The position numbers were made by a program, and so were the translations under genes. This document shows positions 7,200 to 11,651 of a DNA stretch of 11,651 bases, in pieces. The notes beneath the pieces are model-generated. The model saw only the letters and a program-made list of their open reading frames with translations. It ran no database searches and was not told the origin of the DNA. Numbering within the stretch: the stretch's first letter is position 1; every line of letters begins with the position of its first letter. The stretch comes from Chloroflexota bacterium (GTDB lineage Bacteria > Chloroflexota > Anaerolineae > Anaerolineales > UBA11579): positions 1-11,651 of the forward strand of contig QKGK01000478.1 of the NCBI GenBank assembly GCA_003250455.1, in the 5' to 3' direction.

Positions 7200-7320
7200 G
7201 TAGCATTTGCGAAGCAAACGCTTAAACAACCGAACCTTTCGGTTGTCATGTGGAGAAAGCGACAACCCAAAGTTGTACAGCTTTCTCCAAAGCATTTGCG
7301 GCTGTAGCCGCAAATGCTAC
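7200..7320. repeat. 121-bp MITE/REP-like element with 12-bp terminal inverted repeats and four hairpins
   Basis: GTAGCATTTGCG (7200-7211) is repeated in inverse as CGCAAATGCTAC (7309-7320). Inside are four adjacent hairpins: 7202-7222 (9-bp stem, one mismatch), 7226-7246 (ACAACCGAA/TTCGGTTGT, 9 bp), 7251-7289 (TGGAGAAAGC/GCTTTCTCCA, 10 bp, with an inner 5-bp ACAAC/GTTGT stem) and 7291-7318 (AGCATTTGCGGC/GCCGCAAATGCT, 12 bp, TGTA loop). AGCATTTGCG also occurs directly at 7202 and 7291. There is no coding capacity. The right end contains the stop codon of the permease (7319-7317). Non-autonomous mobile repeat is inference from the structure; copy number in the genome cannot be seen here. Confidence 0.65.
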
Positions 7321-8543
7321 TCGTAGCGCAGCGCCTCCACAGGCTCCAGGCTGGCGGCGCGATTGGCCGGGTAAAGTCCGAAGAACAGCCCCACCACGGT
7401 GGAAAAAATAGTCGCCAGCAGCACGGAATCCAGCCCGATGGCCGGGACGATCGGCGTCCCGCTTGCCTCTGCGATCTTGCCGACCGCAAAGGCGATCGCC
7501 CATCCGAGCGCGATCCCGATGATGCCGCCAAACATGCTCAGCAGCGAAGATTCCACCAGGAACTGCACCAGGATATCGCGCTTGCGGGCACCCATGGCTT
7601 TGCGCAGGCCGATCTCGCGGGTGCGTTCGATCACGCTGACCAACATGATGTTCATGATCCCGATCCCGCCGACCAGCAGCGAGATGCCCGCCACCCCGCC
7701 GAGGAAGATGGTGATCACCCCGGTGATGGTCTCGGCGGTGGAGAGGAAATCCTGCTGGGTCAGTACGGTAAAGTCGTCTTTCCCGATCTCCGTGCGGTGG
7801 CGGGTGCGCAGGATCTGGGCAATCTCATCCGCCGCCTGCGGAACCGCCTCTGAAGAAATAGCCGATACCATGATGATATCCACCCGGTCAGAGGTGGAAC
7901 GGCGCAGCAGGCGGGCCTGTGCGGTGGTCATCGGCACCATGACGACATCGTCCTCGCTGCCGAAAGAGCCGCCGCCTTTCTCATCCAATATACCGATGAT
8001 GCGGAACGGCTGACCTTCGATACGGATGGTCTCACCTACCAGACCGGCAGTACGGCCAAACAATTTGTCGGCTACATCCACACCGATCAGGGCTACTGAG
8101 TTGCGTCCCAGCAGGTCGCCCTCATCAATGAATTCGCCTTCGGAAACGCCCCAGTTGCGGACAACGGAATACTGCGGGGTCACACCGGAGATGGTCGTCA
8201 GGGCGCTTTCGCCGCTGTAGGTTACCTCACCGCTGCCTTGCAGCGCTGGCGCTACATCCAAAACAGATGGCGCCGCGAACGTGTCGGCAATCGCTTCGGC
8301 ATCTCCCAGGGTCAGCGGTTTGGGATTGCGTACGTCCTCATCGCCGCCACGGAAGACAAAGATCAAATTGGTGCCGATCCCCTGGATGGAACCGGTGATC
8401 TCCGCCTCTGCGCCGCGGCCGACGCCTAACATGGCGATCACCGCGGCCACACCGATCACGATCCCCAAAATCGTCAGGGCAGAGCGCAGCTTATTGGCTG
8501 CCAGACTTTCCAAAGCTTCAATAATTGGTTGTGCCAGCTTCAT
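7317..8543 (-). CDS. ABC transporter permease, MacB/FtsX type
   Basis: This is a 408-aa membrane subunit of an ABC exporter of the mechanotransmission (type VII) class. An N-terminal TM helix (about 21-40, in the stretch RSALTILGIVIGVAAVIAML) is followed by an extracytoplasmic MacB-type domain (about 45-270), then three TM helices (about 278-302, 332-356, 372-392). The loop VIERTREIGLRKAMGARKRD (304-323) is the family signature that contacts the ATPase, and the end PANRAASLEPVEALRYE is typical. The length is normal. Its ATG overlaps the ATPase stop as ATGA (8543-8540) with GGAGG at 8555-8551, pointing to translational coupling. Like MacB it would drive extrusion of an antibiotic, peptide or lipid through the adaptor; the substrate is unknown. 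Its TAG stop lies in the terminal repeat of the adjoining element. Confidence 0.94.
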   Translation of the reverse strand: MKLAQPIIEALESLAANKLRSALTILGIVIGVAAVIAMLGVGRGAEAEITGSIQGIGTNLIFVFRGGDEDVRNPKPLTLGDAEAIADTFAAPSVLDVAPALQGSGEVTYSGESALTTISGVTPQYSVVRNWGVSEGEFIDEGDLLGRNSVALIGVDVADKLFGRTAGLVGETIRIEGQPFRIIGILDEKGGGSFGSEDDVVMVPMTTAQARLLRRSTSDRVDIIMVSAISSEAVPQAADEIAQILRTRHRTEIGKDDFTVLTQQDFLSTAETITGVITIFLGGVAGISLLVGGIGIMNIMLVSVIERTREIGLRKAMGARKRDILVQFLVESSLLSMFGGIIGIALGWAIAFAVGKIAEASGTPIVPAIGLDSVLLATIFSTVVGLFFGLYPANRAASLEPVEALRYE

Positions 8544-9226
8544 TCGCCATCCTCCACCACCACGCCATCCCGGATGGTAATGATCCGGTTGGTCAGTTCT
8601 GCGATTTCCGGGTCGTGCGTCACGATGATCAAGGTGGTATTGCGCTCTTTGTTCAGGTTGAGCAGCAGCCGCATGATCTCATCCCCGGAAGAGGTATCCA
8701 GGTTCCCGGTAGGTTCGTCCGCCATGATAATGGCGGGGCCGTTGATCAGCGAGCGGGCAATTGCCACCCGCTGCTGCTGCCCGCCGGAAAGCTCGCTCGG
8801 TCGGTGGTGGATGCGGTCGCCCAGGCCTACTGATACAAGCGCTTCTTCTGCCCGCTGGCGGCGTTCCTTCCCCGAGACATTCGCATAGCGCAGCGGCAGT
8901 TCCACGTTGGAAAGCGCGGTAGCCCGCGGCAGCAGGTTGAAGCTCTGGAAGACAAAGCCCACTTTACGGTTGCGGATATCAGCGAGCTGGTCGTCGTTCA
9001 GCTCGGCGACGGCTTCGCCATCCAGATAATATTCCCCAGAGGTGGGCCGGTCCAGGCACCCCAGCGTGTTCATCAGGGTGGATTTCCCGGAGCCAGACGG
9101 CCCCATGATGGCAACCACCTCGCCGCGCCGGATCTGCACCGAGAGGCCGCGCAGAGCATGCACTTCCACATCCCCCATCACATAGATCTTTCGCAAATCT
9201 TTGGCATCTACAACAACATCGCTCAT
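8540..9226 (-). CDS. ABC transporter ATP-binding protein, MacB/LolD type
   Basis: This 228-aa cytoplasmic ATPase powers the neighbouring permease. All motifs are intact: Walker A GPSGSGKST (42-50), Q-loop Gln94 in FVFQSFNLLP, signature LSGGQQQRVAIA (146-157), Walker B AIIMADE with catalytic Glu171, D-loop GNLD (174-177) and switch His204 in VTHD. The sequence around EVHALRGLSVQI and ATALSNVELPL is typical of the MacB/LolD/FtsE branch (separate ATPase, rather than fused as in E. coli MacB). It begins 2 nt after the adaptor stop with AAGGAA inside the end of that gene as ribosome binding site, and overlaps the permease start, so adaptor, ATPase and permease would be made together. Confidence 0.96.
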   Translation of the reverse strand: MSDVVVDAKDLRKIYVMGDVEVHALRGLSVQIRRGEVVAIMGPSGSGKSTLMNTLGCLDRPTSGEYYLDGEAVAELNDDQLADIRNRKVGFVFQSFNLLPRATALSNVELPLRYANVSGKERRQRAEEALVSVGLGDRIHHRPSELSGGQQQRVAIARSLINGPAIIMADEPTGNLDTSSGDEIMRLLLNLNKERNTTLIIVTHDPEIAELTNRIITIRDGVVVEDGE

Positions 9227-9228
9227 GG

Positions 9229-10644
9229 CTAATTCCTTACAAAGGCGGGCGGCCCGTCCTGGCTGAAGAACTCGGTGGGCGGGTTGAGGATGATCTCATC
9301 ACCCACCATCAGGTCGCCGCCGATGACTTCACTGTACACATCAGAAGATGCGCCCAATTCAATCGTGGCGGTCTTCATCTCGCCATTGTCCATGATGTAC
9401 ACCACCCGTTCGCCATCCACCACACGCACGGCGCGGTTGGGAACCAGCAGCACGTCTTCCAGCTGGCTGACGACAATGTTCACTGCAGCGGTCATCCCCG
9501 GCTTGACACGCGCATCGGGGTCCTCGATCTCAATGGTGACCTCAAAGTTGACCACCCCCTGTGTATCGGTTCCCACCGGGGAGACTTCCACGACATACCC
9601 CTGGTATTCCACGTTGAGGATGGCATCAAATGCCAGTGCAACAGGCTGCCCGACTGCTACCCGGTTGATATCCACTTCGGAGACATCCACATCTACCAGC
9701 AGGCTGGAAAGGTCATCCAGGCGGAAAGCGCTTGTCCCGGTGGAAACTTTATCGCCAGGAGCAATCTCCACTTTGGTGATCGTTCCTGCAAAGGGACTGT
9801 CGATCCAGGCCAGCTCTACAGAAGCCTCGGCGGCAGCAACCCGCGCCTCCGCAGCAGCAACATCCTCTGTATCCGGCCCAGACTGCAGCTTAGACAAATC
9901 GTCCTGGGCGTCAAGCAACTGCTGTTCGGCAATCGCCAGGTCCTTTTCTGCGATAGACCGTTCCAGTTCGGTGACGGTGTTGCCGGAGTAATAGTTATAG
10001 GAATACAGTAAATCGGCATAATCTCTGTATAACTGGTCGGTAATAGCTTTTTGTATCTTATATTTCCGGGAATCCTCATCAAAAATCTTATCCAGTTCCT
10101 CTTTGGCATCTGAATAATCTTCCCAGGCTTCTTTCGCTTTATATTCAGCCAGATTGATCTCGTCCTGTGTCCCGGTCCAGTTAATATCATCCCAATGATC
10201 CTGGGCATCTTCGAGGGCCTGTTCTGCCTCATAAACCGCTCTTTCGGCTGTGGTCACGGCCAACTGGTCATAGCTATCCAGCAAGTCCTGCAGGGCGTTC
10301 TGAGCGCTCACCAGATCGGCCTGCGCCAGGATCACCCCTTGCGGCAGGGAAGACTGCTCCAGGGAAGCAAGCATATCACCATCCTGCACCTGGTCGCCCA
10401 GGGAAACATCCACTTTTTCCACAACCCCGGTGGTTTGCCAGCTGAGCACCGCCGATTGGCGCGCCCGCACCACCCCGGTGGCGCCTACTTTCGCTTCCAG
10501 ACTGCCCACCTGGATCACCTCGGTCTGCAAGCTGCTGGTCAGCTGTTCGGCTGCGCGGCCGCGCAAGAAGTTGGACAGCAGAAAACCGCCGCCAACCAGG
10601 ACCACCAACACAACAACAACTGTGAGTATTCTTTTCATTTTCAT
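9229..10644 (-). CDS. membrane-fusion (HlyD/MacA-like) adaptor subunit of the ABC exporter
   Basis: This is a 471-aa adaptor anchored by one N-terminal TM helix (about 5-25). I choose the ATG at 10644, 10 nt after AGGAG (10659-10655); an in-frame TTG at 10653 sits too close to that site. Domains in order: first half of the lipoyl-like fold (about 45-100, GATGVVRARQSAVLSW), a long α-helical hairpin (about 103-278), second lipoyl half (SPFAGTITKVEIAPGDKVSTG, 283-303), β-barrel (DLSSLLVDVDVSEVDINRV, 311-329) and a membrane-proximal domain with VKPGMTAAVNI (380-390). The hairpin contains an unusually acidic, Tyr/Trp-rich stretch (about 148-225) whose DNA is less GC-rich than the rest. No outer-membrane channel gene is nearby, so in a monoderm cell it may act as a substrate-gating or extension subunit. 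Confidence 0.92.
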   Translation of the reverse strand: MKMKRILTVVVVLVVLVGGGFLLSNFLRGRAAEQLTSSLQTEVIQVGSLEAKVGATGVVRARQSAVLSWQTTGVVEKVDVSLGDQVQDGDMLASLEQSSLPQGVILAQADLVSAQNALQDLLDSYDQLAVTTAERAVYEAEQALEDAQDHWDDINWTGTQDEINLAEYKAKEAWEDYSDAKEELDKIFDEDSRKYKIQKAITDQLYRDYADLLYSYNYYSGNTVTELERSIAEKDLAIAEQQLLDAQDDLSKLQSGPDTEDVAAAEARVAAAEASVELAWIDSPFAGTITKVEIAPGDKVSTGTSAFRLDDLSSLLVDVDVSEVDINRVAVGQPVALAFDAILNVEYQGYVVEVSPVGTDTQGVVNFEVTIEIEDPDARVKPGMTAAVNIVVSQLEDVLLVPNRAVRVVDGERVVYIMDNGEMKTATIELGASSDVYSEVIGGDLMVGDEIILNPPTEFFSQDGPPAFVRN

Positions 10645-10676
10645 CTTTACCAAGCTCCTATAAAGTTCAATGCAGA

Positions 10677-11141
10677 TCAGACTGCATACGTTGACGTATT
10701 CTTCTTTTTCTCCATCCCGGAGATCGCTTTTTCCATCAATTCCACCAACTGTTTTTGCTCTGTTCCGGATAGTTGGTCTAAAAACAAGCGGATGCCTTTC
10801 AATTTGGCCGATTGCATTTTTTCAATGATCTGCATGCTTTTATTGGTCAGGAATATGCAGGTGGCCCGCCCGTCTGAGGGGTCTGGACGGCGTTCCAGCC
10901 AGCCGTCATCCTCCATGCGGCGGATGCTTACGCTGGCGGTAGGGGCGGTCACCTGCAGACCATCAGCCACGTCCTGCAGATGTTTGCCGGGGTTTTTGTT
11001 CACAAACCAGAGCAGCTGGATCTGCGGGTAGCTCAGATCAAAGCGACCTTTGGGTATCTCTCCCAGGCGGAACTGCTGCATGCGGTGCATCAGTTCGGAC
11101 AGCTGGTCCTCATATTGGGATGTTGAAATTTTTTGTTCCAT
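10677..11141 (-). CDS. MarR-family transcriptional repressor of the efflux operon
   Basis: This is a 154-aa winged-helix DNA-binding protein. Residues about 35-100 carry the MarR fold: SYPQIQLLWFV, then the recognition helix region HLQDVADGLQVTAPTASVSI (54-73), then the wing WLERRPDPSDGRA (81-93), whose D-x-R/DGRA motif is diagnostic. N- and C-terminal helices would form the dimer. It is the first gene of the operon, 32 nt before the adaptor start, and has GGGAG (11150-11146) as ribosome binding site. The perfect palindrome upstream is its likely operator, so autorepression relieved by a small ligand is the simplest model; the ligand cannot be read from the sequence. Confidence 0.93.
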   Translation of the reverse strand: MEQKISTSQYEDQLSELMHRMQQFRLGEIPKGRFDLSYPQIQLLWFVNKNPGKHLQDVADGLQVTAPTASVSIRRMEDDGWLERRPDPSDGRATCIFLTNKSMQIIEKMQSAKLKGIRLFLDQLSGTEQKQLVELMEKAISGMEKKKNTSTYAV

Positions 11142-11180
11142 GCCACTCCCTTAACGCATGTAAATGGGAATAAATTCGGA

Positions 11181-11205
11181 TCATTTAGTTAGACTAACTA
11201 AATGA
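11181..11205. promoter_or_regulatory. MarR operator: perfect 25-bp palindrome
   Basis: TCATTTAGTTAG (11181-11192) and CTAACTAAATGA (11194-11205) are perfect inverted repeats around one central base. MarR dimers typically bind palindromes of this kind, often containing TTAG/CTAA half-sites. It starts about 2 nt after the predicted transcription start (near 11207) of the minus-strand operon, so a bound repressor would block promoter clearance. Confidence 0.85.
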
Positions 11206-11213
11206 CCGTGCGA

Positions 11214-11241
11214 ATTATACAACCTGTGGACAGCGGGTCAA
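11214..11241 (-). promoter_or_regulatory. sigma-70-type promoter of the MarR-efflux operon
   Basis: On the minus strand TTGACC (11241-11236, 5 of 6 to consensus) and TATAAT (11219-11214, perfect) are 16 nt apart. The predicted start is near 11207, giving a leader of about 65 nt before the marR-type ATG at 11141. This is the best promoter in the window. Confidence 0.85.
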
Positions 11242-11297
11242 GGCACATGGTTCAATTTCCCCGTATTTCTTATAATATTTTCACAATTCAAATGGAT

Positions 11298-11651
11298 TTA
11301 CAGCTTTTGCCGGACGCGCCGGGCCACATTGCGGAACAAAGCTGAGACTTCCTCCACCCCCTGGACGATCATCAGGATGGCATATACCAGGCCTCCCAGC
11401 GCGATGCCTCCCAGCACCACCCACCAGACCGAATAAGTCTGCGAGAAGCCCAGCCACCACACCAGCGCCCCCGACATTGCCCCCACCGCGAGGACCGCAT
11501 TCAACACCCCCTTTAGCACCCTGCGGCCATCCAAGCCTTCCAGCCTGCGGTTCATGATCCAGAGCAGCACCCCCACCTCCAGGGTGGTCGCCGCCGTATT
11601 GGCTAAGGCCAAACCGCCGTGAGGCATCCATCCAAGGCGGGTGAACCACAG
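11298..11651 (-). CDS. murJ: C-terminal end of a MurJ/MviN-type lipid II flippase; cut by window edge
   Basis: The last 117 codons of a gene entering from the right edge are present, ending at TAA (11300-11298). The sequence WMPHGGLALANTAATTLEVG, then LLWIMNRRLEGLDGRRVLKG, matches the conserved region after the penultimate helices of MurJ (typically 'GhxGLALA-T-LxA' followed by 'LLxRRLxGLxG'). Three hydrophobic segments follow at about 11-33, 46-66 and 72-98 of the visible part, then a basic tail RNVARRVRQKL, as expected for the cytoplasmic end. MurJ flips the peptidoglycan precursor lipid II across the membrane. The start and catalytic cavity lie outside the window, so membership of the wider MOP family (e.g. 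another polysaccharide flippase) cannot be fully excluded. The efflux operon downstream has its own promoter beginning 57 nt after this stop. Confidence 0.8.
   Translation of the reverse strand: MWFTRLGWMPHGGLALANTAATTLEVGVLLWIMNRRLEGLDGRRVLKGVLNAVLAVGAMSGALVWWLGFSQTYSVWWVVLGGIALGGLVYAILMIVQGVEEVSALFRNVARRVRQKL

Noticed and set aside
7200..7320. CRISPR array or riboswitch reading of the hairpin cluster
   Set aside because: There are no regularly spaced equal repeats, and it lies at gene ends on both strands, not in a 5' leader.
7314..8013. Long plus-strand open frames opposite the permease
   Set aside because: They are antisense to a clear MacB/FtsX permease, have repetitive Asp/His/Gln-rich or Ser/Thr/Pro-rich composition typical of shadow frames, and lack ribosome binding sites.
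11281..11649. Second minus-strand frame over the MurJ end
   Set aside because: The other frame (11651-11298) matches the MurJ C-terminus; this one is Gly-rich and low complexity.

Overview
The window looks like a stretch of bacterial chromosome, most likely from a Chloroflexota (Anaerolineae-type) organism. This placement is inference. It rests on a split methylmalonyl-CoA mutase without a fused B12 domain, on lipoproteins with Thr-Pro-rich linkers such as 'PTPTAT', and on an adaptor-ABC efflux operon with no outer-membrane partner in sight. Only the two end genes are cut by the window edges. I see no phage, transposase, rRNA, tRNA or CRISPR sequence.

Left part (1-3003). A divergent gene of about 24 visible codons leaves the left edge on the minus strand (possibly a phosphotransferase-family protein). 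On the plus strand follow the methylmalonyl-CoA mutase large subunit (191-1834) and, 15 nt later, methylmalonyl-CoA epimerase (1850-2248). These are consecutive steps of the propionyl-CoA/succinyl-CoA route. The B12-binding small subunit that the mutase needs is not here. A hairpin at 2307-2339 separates this pair from a cysteine-cluster protein (2440-3003) whose promoter lies so close to the ATG that the mRNA is probably leaderless.

Middle part (3004-7320). After an AT-rich gap come two large lipoproteins in tandem, 74 nt apart. The first has an HExxH...E gluzincin metalloprotease core. The second has a ZU5-like domain ending in an HFS tripeptide, the motif at which eukaryotic ZU5 proteins such as PIDD cleave themselves. 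This block looks less GC-rich than its flanks. It ends at a strong hairpin terminator that can serve both strands, followed by a 121-bp element with 12-bp terminal inverted repeats packed with four hairpins.

Right part (7317-11651, minus strand). A four-gene operon reads leftward: MarR-family repressor, membrane-fusion adaptor, MacB/LolD-type ATPase and FtsX/MacB-type permease. The genes are tightly packed, with an ATGA overlap between ATPase and permease. A near-consensus sigma-70 promoter (11214-11241) drives it, with a perfect 25-bp palindrome (11181-11205) just at and after the start of transcription, as expected for an autoregulated MarR efflux operon. The C-terminal end of a MurJ-type lipid II flippase runs off the right edge.

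The most unusual items are the metalloprotease/ZU5 lipoprotein pair and the multi-hairpin terminal-inverted-repeat element whose right end contains the permease stop codon.
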